Assembly: GCF_000427885.1 (NCBI RefSeq)
Contig: NZ_ATYW01000014.1
Coordinates: 1 to 64,000, forward strand
DNA length: 64,000 bases
Source: Glycomyces tenuis DSM 44171
Lineage (GTDB): Bacteria > Actinomycetota > Actinomycetes > Mycobacteriales > Micromonosporaceae
Direction: 5' to 3'
The translations under genes were made by a program, and so were the position numbers. Every line of letters begins with the position of its first letter. Within the stretch, counting starts at the first letter, position 1. A model generated the notes under the pieces. The model was not told the origin of the DNA and did not search any database. It worked only from the letters and a program-made list of their open reading frames with translations. Below are positions 20,802 through 29,292 of the stretch, in pieces.

Positions 20802-22294
20802 CGGTACTCCTCTCGCAGTGCTCTTCTGAGGATCTTCCCGGTGGCGGAGCGGGGCAGCTCCACGGCGAAGACCACGGACTTCGGGATCTTGTATCCGGCG
20901 AGCCTGCCGCGCAGGAAGCCCAGCAGCGCCGCGGCGTCCGCGTGGCCGGCGCGGGCGGGGACGACGATGGCCCTGCCGACTTCGCCCCAGGTGTCGTCGG
21001 GCACGCCGATCACCGCGCAGTCGGCCACGTCGGGGTGCTCACCCAGCGCCGTCTCGACTTCGGCGGGGGAGACGTTCTCGCCGCCGGAGACGATCATGTC
21101 CTTCGCCCGGTCGACGATGGACACGTAGCCCTCGTCGTCGACGGTGGCGATGTCGCCGGTGCGGAACCAGCCTTCGTCCAGCGTCGGTGCGGTGTCGTCG
21201 GAGCGCCCCCAGTACTCGCGCATCACGTTGGGGCCGGACACCACCACCTCGCCCCGACGGCCGGTCCCGACCGGTCGTGACCGGCCGTCGACGACGCGGG
21301 CGTCGGTGAAGAAGTGCGGCACGCCCGCCGTTCCGGCTTTGCGCGCGCAGTCGTCGCCGGACAGGAAGAGCACGCCCGGTGAGGTCTCGGTCATGCCGTA
21401 TCCCTGGCTGAAGGCGACTCCGCGGTCGAGATAGGCGGCGATCGTGGTCGCCGGGACCGGCGCACCGCCGCAACTGACCTGGCGGAGGCTCGACAGGTCG
21501 GCGGCGCCCCACGTCTCGGACCGTGCGATCGCGTCGAACATGACCGGGACGCCGAACATGTACGTGACACGGTGGGCGCCGATGAGCTTCAGGGCGCGGT
21601 CGGGGTCGAACGTCTCCTCCAGGATCACTGTGCCGCCCTTGAGCAGTGTCGGCAGGCAGGTCATGTTCAGGCCCGCGGTGTGGAACAGCGGCGCGACGCA
21701 CAAGGTGACCTCGTCGGAGGCGAGGTCGATGTCGACGAGGACGTTGACCGCGTTCCAGGTGACGTTGCCGTGCGTGAGCAGTGCGCCCTTGGGGCGGCCG
21801 GTGGTGCCCGAGGTGTACATGATCATGAAGGGGTCGTCGAGTGCGACCGTCTCGTCGATCGGCGTCGCCGCCGAGCCCGCCAGCAGCTCGTCGTAGCCCA
21901 GGGAACCCGTGCCGTCGGAACCGATCGCGATCGAGTGGCGCACGGTGCCCGATGCGATCGCCGCGGTGGGTCCGTGGATCAGCACCGTGCTGCCCGAGTC
22001 CGCCAGGCAGTGTTCGAGCTCCGGCGCGGCCAGGCGGGTGTTCAGGGGAACGAAGATCGCGCCGAGCGCGCCGCCGGCGAAGAGCGTCTCGATGAAGGTG
22101 CGGTGGTTCGGTCCGAGGTAGGCGATCCGGTCGCCGCGCCGGACGCCGAGATCTCGCAGCGCGTTCGCCAGCCGCCGCACCCGTTCGTTCAAGGCGGCGT
22201 AGGTGCAGTGCCCCTCCGAGTCGATGACGGCGGTCTTGCCTGGTGTCTTGCGCGCCCGACGTGCCGCCCATGACCCGATGCCGAAGTCGCGCAT
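20798..22294 (-). CDS. Acyl-CoA synthetase (AMP-binding), candidate hydroxycinnamate-CoA ligase
   Basis: Protein of 498 aa of the ANL superfamily. The P-loop-like motif YTSGTTGRPKGA is at about residue 160, GYGMTETSP and GWFRTGDIA follow in order, and the C-terminal lysine is in LPRSATGKI. The enzyme adenylates a carboxylic acid and then forms its CoA thioester in the cytoplasm. The length and the short-type C-domain fit ligases for aromatic or medium-chain acids. It lies three bases after the amidohydrolase gene and overlaps the MaoC gene, in a five-gene PaaX operon. Substrate is inferred only from the operon make-up. Confidence 0.9.
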   Translation of the reverse strand: MRDFGIGSWAARRARKTPGKTAVIDSEGHCTYAALNERVRRLANALRDLGVRRGDRIAYLGPNHRTFIETLFAGGALGAIFVPLNTRLAAPELEHCLADSGSTVLIHGPTAAIASGTVRHSIAIGSDGTGSLGYDELLAGSAATPIDETVALDDPFMIMYTSGTTGRPKGALLTHGNVTWNAVNVLVDIDLASDEVTLCVAPLFHTAGLNMTCLPTLLKGGTVILEETFDPDRALKLIGAHRVTYMFGVPVMFDAIARSETWGAADLSSLRQVSCGGAPVPATTIAAYLDRGVAFSQGYGMTETSPGVLFLSGDDCARKAGTAGVPHFFTDARVVDGRSRPVGTGRRGEVVVSGPNVMREYWGRSDDTAPTLDEGWFRTGDIATVDDEGYVSIVDRAKDMIVSGGENVSPAEVETALGEHPDVADCAVIGVPDDTWGEVGRAIVVPARAGHADAAALLGFLRGRLAGYKIPKSVVFAVELPRSATGKILRRALREEYR

Positions 22295-22297
22295 GGC

Positions 22298-23185
22298 TCA
22301 TCCTCTCTCGGATCCGGGCAGGCCGAGGAGCCGGGCGGCGTTCTCCTTGAGGATCAGCGGCTGGACCTCGGGCTTGAGGTCGAGCTCGGCGAAGTCGGCC
22401 AGCCACCGCTCCGGGGTGAGCAGCGGGTAGTCCGATCCGAAGAGCATTTTGCGCTTGAGCAGCGAGTCGGCATAGCGCACCAGGATCGGCGGGAAGTACT
22501 TCGGCGACCAGCCAGACAGGTCGATGTAGACCGAAGGCTTGTGGACGGCGACGGCGAGCGCCTCCTCCTGCCAGGGAAAGGACGGATGGGCGAGCACGAT
22601 GGTCAGATCCGGGAAGTCGGCCGCCACGTCGTCGAGCAGCATCGGGTTCGAGTACCGCAGCCGGATGCCGCCGCCGCCGGGCAGGCCGGCCCCGATGCCC
22701 GTCTGCCCGGTGTGGAAGACGGCGGGGAGCCCGAGCTCCTCGAGCGCCTCGTACAGCGGATAGGCCATGCGGTCGGACGGGTCGAACCGTTGCAGGCTCG
22801 GGTGGAACTTGAATCCTCGGACGCCGTGGTCGGCCGCGAGGCGGCGGGCCGTCGCCACTCCCGCGGCGCCTCGCCACGGGTCCACGCTGCCGAAGGGGAT
22901 CAGCACGTCGGGATGGCGGCCGCAGGCCTCGGCCACCTCCTCGCTCGCGATCGGCGGTCGGCCGGTGGCGTGCTCGGCGTCGACGGTGAAGACCACCGCC
23001 GCCATGCGGCGTTCGCGATAGTAGGCGGCGATCCGGTCGATCGTCGGGCTCCGCTCCTCGGCCGACGAGAAGTGCGCGGTGGACGCCGCCATCAGATCGT
23101 CCGGCAGCGAGGTGTGCCCGCTCTCGGAGATCTCCGCGTGGACGTGCATGTCGATCGCGTCGAGGCCGTCGATCTCCATGGTCAC
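22298..23185 (-). CDS. Amidohydrolase-2 family metal-dependent hydrolase
   Basis: Protein of 295 aa. The start codon is GTG, placed in a GTGA overlap with the SDR stop; a later ATG (23179) is possible. The TIM-barrel metal site begins with DMHVHAE (HxH at residues 13-15), a second His is in FHTGQTG, another in VLAHPSFPW, and the late Asp in LFGSDYPLL. The family includes decarboxylases and C-C hydrolases of the ACMSD type. In the cou pathway of Rhodococcus a protein of this family is credited with cutting the 3-keto-acyl-CoA side chain by a retro-Claisen reaction, and the same partners occur here. Confidence 0.85.
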   Translation of the reverse strand: MTMEIDGLDAIDMHVHAEISESGHTSLPDDLMAASTAHFSSAEERSPTIDRIAAYYRERRMAAVVFTVDAEHATGRPPIASEEVAEACGRHPDVLIPFGSVDPWRGAAGVATARRLAADHGVRGFKFHPSLQRFDPSDRMAYPLYEALEELGLPAVFHTGQTGIGAGLPGGGGIRLRYSNPMLLDDVAADFPDLTIVLAHPSFPWQEEALAVAVHKPSVYIDLSGWSPKYFPPILVRYADSLLKRKMLFGSDYPLLTPERWLADFAELDLKPEVQPLILKENAARLLGLPGSERG

Positions 23186-24084
23186 GCCTCAGGGCCCTCG
23201 ACGGCGGGGACGCCGTACGACTCGGCCGCGGCGTCGAAGGCGGCCGGCCACACGGCCGCGATCGCGTCCGCGTCCCACCCGCCGCCCCGGTAGGCCGTCA
23301 CCGATTCCCGCGGATGCGACCACAGCGACAACCGGTCGCCACCGATGCCGATGGCCTGGCCCGTGACGGCGGCCGCGGCCTCGGACATCAGGAAGACCGG
23401 GAGCCCCGCGGCGTCCTCAGGCGTCCCGAAGCCGGCCCCGGCGCGGAGCCATGCCGGCAGCGGTTCGTGGCGCTCCTCCCATGCGCGCACGTACGGCTCG
23501 AAGACGGGGATGTGCTCGGTCATCGACGTCGCCGCCACCGGGATCAGGGCGTTGACCGCGATCCGGTCCCGCGCGCACTCCATGGCCCAGGTGCGGACCA
23601 TGCCGACGATCGCCGCCTTCGCGGCCGAGTAGTTGGTCTGCCCGACGTTGCCGCGCTGCCCGGCCGGCGAGCCGACCACGATGATCCGCCCGCCCTCGCC
23701 TTGCTCCCGCATCCGCCGCACCGCCGCGCGCACGCAGGTGAAGGTGCCGCGCAGGTGCACGTCGAGGACCGTGTCGAAGTCCTCGTCGGACATCTTCCAC
23801 AGGATGCGGTCGCGCAGCACGCCGGCGTTCGCGATCAGCCCGTCCAAGCGGCCGAACTCCTTGAACGCCCGCTCCGCGAGCGCCTCGGCCACCGCCGTGG
23901 CGCCGACGGCTCCGGGCGCGGCGACGGCCCGGCCGCCGGCTTCGGCCGCCACGCCTTCGGCCGCGGCCTCGTCGACGTCGTTGACCACGACCGCGGCGCC
24001 GGCCTCGGCCAGTGCCAGCGCGTACGCCCGCCCCAAGCCCTGCCCCGCGCCGGTGACGACCACGGCCTTGCCCGTCAGATCCAT
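23182..24084 (-). CDS. Short-chain dehydrogenase (3-hydroxyacyl-CoA dehydrogenase-like)
   Basis: Protein of 300 aa. The ATG shares a base with the stop of the PaaX gene. The Rossmann nucleotide motif is GAGQGLGRA at residues 11-19, NAG is in LIANAGVLRD, and the catalytic pair is in NYSAAKAA near residue 151. The phrase NAGVLRDRILWKMSDEDFD is typical of the SDR domains of multifunctional beta-oxidation enzymes, which oxidise 3-hydroxyacyl-CoA. The C-terminal 50 residues go beyond a classic SDR and contain TAYRGGGWD, common in steroid or fatty acyl-CoA SDRs. It would perform the NAD-dependent oxidation step of the pathway. Confidence 0.87.
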   Translation of the reverse strand: MDLTGKAVVVTGAGQGLGRAYALALAEAGAAVVVNDVDEAAAEGVAAEAGGRAVAAPGAVGATAVAEALAERAFKEFGRLDGLIANAGVLRDRILWKMSDEDFDTVLDVHLRGTFTCVRAAVRRMREQGEGGRIIVVGSPAGQRGNVGQTNYSAAKAAIVGMVRTWAMECARDRIAVNALIPVAATSMTEHIPVFEPYVRAWEERHEPLPAWLRAGAGFGTPEDAAGLPVFLMSEAAAAVTGQAIGIGGDRLSLWSHPRESVTAYRGGGWDADAIAAVWPAAFDAAAESYGVPAVEGPEA

Positions 24085-24917
24085 CAGTGCTCTCCTTCGT
24101 CCTCTTCGGGAATGGTCTCGAGTGTTTCGAAGGCGATGGCCCGGGCGGCGGGCTCCAGCTCGGCATGGAGCCTGCGGAAGAGCCGCTGTGCGCGCTCGGC
24201 GGGCCAGTCGGCGGGCAGGTGCCGAACGGGCAGGCGGGGGTCCCGCCGCAGGATCTGCAGCCACTCGGCGGTCAACAAGAGCTGGCGGGCCAACGCGTCG
24301 GAGGTCTCGGCCTCGGGCGGATCCGGTGCCCACCGGTCGATGAACCGGTGGTACGTCTTCGCGAGCCCCTCGACGTCCCAGGCGCTGTCGACCAGCTCGT
24401 CCACGTCGGTGGGGGCGACCGCTCGGGCCTGGAACACCTTGACGTGCTCGGCGGCCTCGATGCCGTCGAGCAGGCCGTTGACGTCCATCGGCGACGGTGC
24501 GATCCAGAGCCCGCCCTGGAGGCCGCCGAATCCGGCCCACAGCAGCCGGGAGCGAAGGAGGTGCCGCTGCCGCCGCTGCGACTCGGGCACGGTGAACCCG
24601 AGCAGCGTCCAGGTGCCGTCCCAGTGGTCGTTGGCGACCCCGATCCTCCATATCCGGACCTCGCCGTCATCGAGGATCTCCCGTGAGCGTGGCGTGAGCC
24701 CCAGGTAGACCTTGCGCCCGCGCCGATGCCTTCGCAGCAGGCCGTGTTCGGCCATCCGGCTCAACGTCGATCGGGCGGCGTGCTCGGCGATCCCGACGCG
24801 GGCGAGCACCTCCAGGACGCTGCCGGTGGAGACCCACACGCCCCGCCCGAGCAGGTGACCGCCGAAGAAGGTGAGCAGCAGCCCCTGCGGACGAACCTCG
24901 CTGATGTCACTCGTCAT
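24084..24917 (-). CDS. PaaX family transcriptional repressor
   Basis: Protein of 277 aa. The N-terminal winged helix (LLLTFFGGHLLGRG, then RSTLSRMAEHGLLRRHRRGRK) and the long middle and C-terminal PaaX domains (WDGTWTLLGFTVPES, LLWAGFGGLQGGLWI) match the repressor of phenylacetyl-CoA catabolism. PaaX proteins release DNA when an aryl-CoA ester binds, so here the inducer is probably the CoA ester made by the ligase of the same operon. It is the first gene of the operon, so it autoregulates. The -10 element ends six bases before the ATG, which predicts a leaderless message; no Shine-Dalgarno is present. Confidence 0.9.
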   Translation of the reverse strand: MTSDISEVRPQGLLLTFFGGHLLGRGVWVSTGSVLEVLARVGIAEHAARSTLSRMAEHGLLRRHRRGRKVYLGLTPRSREILDDGEVRIWRIGVANDHWDGTWTLLGFTVPESQRRQRHLLRSRLLWAGFGGLQGGLWIAPSPMDVNGLLDGIEAAEHVKVFQARAVAPTDVDELVDSAWDVEGLAKTYHRFIDRWAPDPPEAETSDALARQLLLTAEWLQILRRDPRLPVRHLPADWPAERAQRLFRRLHAELEPAARAIAFETLETIPEEDEGEH

Positions 24918-24923
24918 GAAATC

Positions 24924-24967
24924 ATTATAGGTAAATCCTTGACTGTCGTCACATATTTACATAGATT
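24924..24967. promoter_or_regulatory. Overlapping divergent promoters with candidate PaaX operator
   Basis: Minus strand: GTGACG (24952-24947), 17 bases, TATAAT (24929-24924), for the paaX operon. Plus strand: TTGACT (24939-24944), 17 bases, TAGATT (24962-24967), for the transporter gene. The inverted repeat GTAAAT (24931-24936)/ATTTAC (24955-24960) covers both promoters, so one bound dimer could close both. The block is A+T-rich. Confidence 0.75.
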
Positions 24968-25026
24968 AATTTCTATCGACCGGCCCTCGCCCGGAGCCCG
25001 ACCGCCATCCCAACCGGAGGCACGCC

Positions 25027-26319
25027 ATGTCTCGGATCGAATCGCCTACGGGGTCCCAGCTCCGCCGCGCGGTCTTCTCCAGCTACCTCGGCAGCCTGAT
25101 CGAGTTCTACGACTTCCTGCTGTACGCCACCGCCGCCGCCGTCGTCTTCAACCGGGTCTTCTTCTCCGAGATGGAGCCTGTGGTCGGCACCGTGGCCAGC
25201 TTCGGCACTCTCGCCGCCGGGTACCTGGCCCGACCGCTCGGCGGCGTTCTCTTCGGGCACTTCGGCGACCGCCTGGGCCGCAAGCGGATGCTCGTCATCA
25301 CCATGACCACCATGGGCGTCGCCAGCACCCTCATCGGGGCGCTGCCGAGCTCTGAGCAGGTCGGTGCCCTGGCGCCGCTCCTCCTGGTGGCCCTGCGCAT
25401 CGTGCAGGGCATGGCGCTCGGCGGCGAATGGGGCGGCGCGGTGCTGCTCACCGCCGAACACGCCTCCTCCCGCCGCGGCCTGTGGGCGTCCTTCACCAAT
25501 GCCGGCGCGCCGAGCGGCATGGTCGTCTCGACCGCAGTGCTGGCCCTGGTCGCCGCCGGCACGACCGAGGCGCAGTTCCTGGCATGGGGCTGGCGGATCC
25601 CGTTCCTGGCCAGCGTCGCCCTCCTCGCGCTCGGCCTGTTCGTGCGGCTGAAGGTCGCCGAGACCCCCGTGTACTCGCGGTCCGCCCCGGCCGAATCGGA
25701 ACGATGGCCGCTGTTTGAAGTGCTCAGGCGGCATCCGCGGAACCTCGCGCTGGCCGTGGGCATCGGCTTCGGCGTGTTCGTCGCCCAGTCCACGCTCACC
25801 GTGTTCGTCATCGCCTACGCCGTCGAGGCCGGCTTCGACCGAGGCACTGTGCTGAACGCCCTCGCGCTCTCCTCCGCGCTCGCGGTGGTCGGCATTCTCG
25901 GGTATTCGGCCTGGTCGGACCGGGTCGGCAGACGCCCGATCGTGCTGGTCGGCGCACTGGTCATGGCGGCGGCCGCGTTCGCGCTGTTCCCCATGATCGA
26001 CACCGGTTCCGTCGTCATGCTCACCATCGCCGTGGTCCTCGGACAGGCCGTCGTCCACCCGATGATGTACGGGCCGCTGGCCGCGCTCTACAGCGAGATG
26101 TTCGCCACCCGCACCCGCTACACCGGCGCCTCGCTCGGCTACCAGATCTCCTCGACCGGGGCGGGCGCCACGCCCCTCGCGTTCGCCGCGCTGCTCGGCG
26201 CGGGCGCGAGCCCTTTCGTGCTCGCCGTGCTCATCGCCGCGTGCTGCCTGATCACGGCGGTGTGCATCTGGGTGGCCGCCGAGACGCATCAGACCGACTT
26301 GACCCGGACAACCGCATAG
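25027..26319 (+). CDS. MFS transporter of the metabolite:H+ symporter (MHS) family
   Basis: Protein of 430 aa with twelve predicted membrane segments. The MHS hallmarks are FFSEMEP, the loop GHFGDRLGRKRML, RIVQGMALGGEWGGA and ETPVYSR. Members carry organic acids such as shikimate, 2-oxoglutarate or aromatic acids with protons. The gene is divergent from the PaaX operon and shares its control region, which points to uptake of the acid that the operon degrades. The start has GGAGGC upstream (25016-25021). Confidence 0.9.
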   Translation: MSRIESPTGSQLRRAVFSSYLGSLIEFYDFLLYATAAAVVFNRVFFSEMEPVVGTVASFGTLAAGYLARPLGGVLFGHFGDRLGRKRMLVITMTTMGVASTLIGALPSSEQVGALAPLLLVALRIVQGMALGGEWGGAVLLTAEHASSRRGLWASFTNAGAPSGMVVSTAVLALVAAGTTEAQFLAWGWRIPFLASVALLALGLFVRLKVAETPVYSRSAPAESERWPLFEVLRRHPRNLALAVGIGFGVFVAQSTLTVFVIAYAVEAGFDRGTVLNALALSSALAVVGILGYSAWSDRVGRRPIVLVGALVMAAAAFALFPMIDTGSVVMLTIAVVLGQAVVHPMMYGPLAALYSEMFATRTRYTGASLGYQISSTGAGATPLAFAALLGAGASPFVLAVLIAACCLITAVCIWVAAETHQTDLTRTTA

Positions 26320-26413
26320 CGACTCCATACACACCGCTGCCGATCGTCACGGATACGACGAATGACCTCGTCGGGTACGGGGGCAAGCCCGACACGAAAG
26401 GAAGTCAAGCACC

Positions 26414-27703
26414 ATGAAACGAACCAGAACCGCCTTCGCGGCCGTCCTCAGCGGACTGCTGCTCGCGGCGGCGGGGGTCGCGTTCGCGCCCTCGGCCGCC
26501 GCCGCCTCGCTGACGGAGGTGACCGACTTCGGCGACAACCCCGGCAACCTGCGAATGCACATCTACGTGCCGGACTCCCGCCCGGACGACCCCGCGGTCC
26601 TCGTGGCCATGCACGGGTGCGGCGGCTCGGGCACCGGGTTCTACTCCGGCTCGGAGTTCGCCTCGCTCGCCGATCAGTACGGCTTCATCGTCATCTACCC
26701 CACCGCCACGAAGCAGACGGCGATGGGCAACTGCTTCGATGTGTGGTCGGAGGCCTCCAAACGCCGCGGCGGTGGCAGCGACCCGGCATCCATCGTCTCG
26801 ATGGTCACTTATGCCGAGCAGCAGTACGGCGCCGATCCGCAGCGGGTCTACGTCACCGGCAGCTCCTCCGGCGGCATGGAGACCAACGCCCTCCTCGCCC
26901 TCTACCCGGACGTGTTCGCGGCCGGATCGGTGTTCATGGGCGTGCCCTTCGCCTGCTTCGAGAACGAGGCGGACTTCCCGCCCCAGACCAGCCAATGCGT
27001 GAACGGCGGCAAGGACGAGACGCCACAGGAATGGGGCGAGGCAGTGCGGCAGGCGTACCCGGGCTACAGCGGCCCGCGGCCGCGAGTGCAGCTGTGGCAC
27101 GGCGACCAGGACCCGCTCGTGCCGTACCAGCTCCTGCAGGAAGAGGTCGACCAGTGGACGAACGTGTTCGGGCTCAGTCAGAACCCGACGTCCACCGACC
27201 AGCCTGGGCCGAACTGGAACCGCCGCAACTTCGCCGACGCGAGCGGCACCGTGCAGGTCGAGGCCATCACCGCCGTCGGCGCCGGACACAGCCTGCCGCA
27301 GGGCGGCATGGCACGGCTCGCCATCGAGTTCTTCGGCCTCGACCAGGCGCCGCCGGACGACGGCACCACCACCCCGCCCGACGACGAGACCACGCCGCCC
27401 GCCGGAGACTGCACCGCGACCATTCAGGTCGTCAACGACTGGGGCTCGGGCTGGCAGGGCGATGTCGACATCACCGCCGGAGCTGGCGACATCGACGGTT
27501 GGACCCTCACCTGGACGTGGCCCGGCGGGCAGTCCATCTCCAGCAGTTGGAACGCGCAGGTGGCCACCAGCGGGTCCACAGTGACCGCCAGCGATGTGGG
27601 ATGGAACGGTTCGATCGCGGGCGGCCAGACCAGAAGCGCCGCCTGGGGCTTCATCGGTTCGGGTTCGTCCGCGGCTCCGGCGGTGTCCTGTACCGCCAGG
27701 TGA
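26414..27703 (+). CDS. Secreted CE1 esterase (acetyl xylan/feruloyl esterase type) with CBM2
   Basis: Protein of 429 aa. A Sec signal (MKRTRTAFAA to SAAAA) precedes a PHB-depolymerase-like CE1 domain: oxyanion loop AMHGCGGSG, nucleophile in VTGSSSGGME at about residue 152, acid in HGDQDPLVPY, and His in GAGHSLPQGG at about 292. A Pro/Thr/Asp linker (residues about 316-332) leads to a CBM2 module (residues about 333-429) with the usual Trp residues (DWGSGW, WTLTWTWPGGQ) for binding crystalline cellulose or xylan. This layout matches actinomycete acetyl xylan and feruloyl esterases. It is on the same strand as the transporter, 94 bases downstream, and could supply its substrate. Confidence 0.87.
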   Translation: MKRTRTAFAAVLSGLLLAAAGVAFAPSAAAASLTEVTDFGDNPGNLRMHIYVPDSRPDDPAVLVAMHGCGGSGTGFYSGSEFASLADQYGFIVIYPTATKQTAMGNCFDVWSEASKRRGGGSDPASIVSMVTYAEQQYGADPQRVYVTGSSSGGMETNALLALYPDVFAAGSVFMGVPFACFENEADFPPQTSQCVNGGKDETPQEWGEAVRQAYPGYSGPRPRVQLWHGDQDPLVPYQLLQEEVDQWTNVFGLSQNPTSTDQPGPNWNRRNFADASGTVQVEAITAVGAGHSLPQGGMARLAIEFFGLDQAPPDDGTTTPPDDETTPPAGDCTATIQVVNDWGSGWQGDVDITAGAGDIDGWTLTWTWPGGQSISSSWNAQVATSGSTVTASDVGWNGSIAGGQTRSAAWGFIGSGSSAAPAVSCTAR

Positions 27704-27819
27704 TCACGGCCAGGGTGCCCTGCCGTGAACCCCGTAGCGGCCGAGTCGGCCTGTTCCGGGGCGAGGGCCTTCTGGTTCGGTGCGAAGCGCTGAAACCGCC
27801 GCATCGACCAGAAGGCCCT

Positions 27820-27925
27820 CGACGCCGCGTTCGCGGTGGAGGCCTCTTCGACCTCCGGGCGCGGCCCCGGCTGGGCGCCGGTGATCGTCCCGTCGGCGCT
27901 CAGCCGCCACCGCTGGTGGGCATCG
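27820..27925 (-). pseudogene. Relic of a ricin-A lectin module
   Basis: On the minus strand the reading HQRWRLSADGTITGAQPG, followed after a degraded stretch by EASTANA, repeats the pattern of the intact ricin-A modules of this window (for example [17 protein letters not shown] in the CE1 gene at 4516). No start or full repeat set remains and the cysteines are lost. It is a decayed fragment of a lectin-tailed enzyme. It is the main recognisable thing in the 575 bases between the CE1-CBM2 and MerR genes, apart from the promoter-like element at 28017. Confidence 0.6.
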
Positions 27926-28016
27926 CGGTCCCGTTGGCTGACCCCTTCTCCTCCGTTTCCGGACGCCGCCGCGAACCAAGCGCGGCGGCCATGACGGCGG
28001 TGAGCCGCAACAGGGC

Positions 28017-28047
28017 TTGACTTCGCCCCTGGGGCAAGGTCGAACAT
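28017..28047 (+). promoter_or_regulatory. MerR-type promoter: 19-base spacer filled by a palindrome
   Basis: TTGACT (28017-28022) and GAACAT (28042-28047) are 19 bases apart, and the spacer lies inside a 23-base palindrome (28019-28041) with half-sites close to GACCTTGCCCC. Over-long spacers with a central palindrome are the signature of MerR-family regulated promoters. It points toward the MerR gene 232 bases downstream; the bases between hold no convincing gene. Confidence 0.6.
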
Positions 28048-28278
28048 GGGGGAGGATTGAGCCGTGTTCGAGCATTCCGAGAACGGGCGTCGCCGGGCCG
28101 CTCGCCCGCTCGCCGCGTTGTCAGGCCCAGCTCCGACACACCCGGATCTGGAAGCCTTTCCGCCCTCCCGGCGGCGCTTGCGAGCTGTGCACCGGCACTG
28201 CGAGCGAACGAGCGGTCTCGGGCACCCGCCCCACCCGGGATGCCCGGACACGGCCTGGACAGGAAACCGAGGAGGACC

Positions 28279-29205
28279 ATGACAGGTGATCTGACGGCGG
28301 GGGAGTTCGCGACGATGACCGGGCTTTCGGCGAAGGCGCTGCGCCTGTACGCCGAGCGCGGCATTCTCACGCCGGCCTCGGTCGACCCCGTATCCGGGTA
28401 CCGTTCCTACGCCCGCTCCCAACTGCGGCACGGGATCACGACGGACCTGCTGCGACGTGCCCAGGTGCCGCTGGCCGAGCTCGTCGCCGCCTCGGACTTC
28501 GACTTCGAGGACTGGCGCGGCACGGTCGACCTGCGGCGAGGTCTCGAGGACTTCTACCTCGCCGTGGCCGAGCTGGTGAGCGCGTTCGATCCAGCCGGCT
28601 TCGTCGCCCACAGCGTCCCGGCCGGCGCCGCCGACTGGGTCGGCGCCGTCGTCGACCTCGACATCCCCGACGACGTCGAGGCCAAGGTCGAGTCCTTCGC
28701 CGCGCTCGCGGTCGACGTCCCGGCCGTGCTGACCGCTCTGGACGAGGCCCTGGTCGGGGTCGGCGTCGAGCCCGCGGAGTCGTTCTGGACCGGGGTCCCG
28801 GACTCGGCCGCCAGGAACGGCGCTGGTCAGATGTTGCTCGCGCTCCCGGTGCCCGACTCGCTCGCCCCGGCCGTGCGTGCACACCTGGCGGCGCGCGTCC
28901 GCGCCGACACCGGGCGGGACCTCGCCGTGATCGGCGGGACGCTGCCGCGACGCGTCGAGGTCACCTTCACCGGTGCCGACGCCGGCGACCTGACGCCGGA
29001 GCAGGAAGCCGCCAAGGGATACCTCCACCTCCTCGCCTTCGAGGACCACGTGCGGCGCCACGGGCTCAGGCCCATCGGGCCCAGCGCCCGGCAGGTCGGC
29101 AGTCGCGCGGCGCTGGCCGCCGGCGCGAGCGCCGCCGACGACCCGGTCAGCGTCTTCGACGCCCACCCTCCCGAGAGCGGGAAGACGGCCGAGCCGAGGC
29201 GCTGA
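28279..29205 (+). CDS. MerR family transcriptional regulator
   Basis: Protein of 308 aa; ATG with GGAGGA just upstream. Residues 1-70 form the MerR winged helix (GEFATMTGLSAKALRLYAERGIL, then GYRSYARSQL). The rest (residues about 90-290) is not the short coiled coil of metal sensors but a larger domain, rich in Ala and Asp, similar in layout to effector-binding MerR proteins that sense small organic molecules. The ligand is unknown. A promoter of the MerR type lies upstream and may be autoregulated. The neighbours give no firm clue to the target. Confidence 0.8.
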   Translation: MTGDLTAGEFATMTGLSAKALRLYAERGILTPASVDPVSGYRSYARSQLRHGITTDLLRRAQVPLAELVAASDFDFEDWRGTVDLRRGLEDFYLAVAELVSAFDPAGFVAHSVPAGAADWVGAVVDLDIPDDVEAKVESFAALAVDVPAVLTALDEALVGVGVEPAESFWTGVPDSAARNGAGQMLLALPVPDSLAPAVRAHLAARVRADTGRDLAVIGGTLPRRVEVTFTGADAGDLTPEQEAAKGYLHLLAFEDHVRRHGLRPIGPSARQVGSRAALAAGASAADDPVSVFDAHPPESGKTAEPRR

Positions 29206-29292
29206 CCGCGTTCACCGGTCTCGCCGCTTTCCGGATCATGGCCCGCGGGGACCTGGCGCGCCTCGGGGGACGACCGTCCGTCGGCATGAACG

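Noticed and set aside
28057-28278. Open frames between the MerR-type promoter and the MerR gene
   Set aside because: Proline/arginine-rich products without family features; the MerR frame has a better start at 28279.
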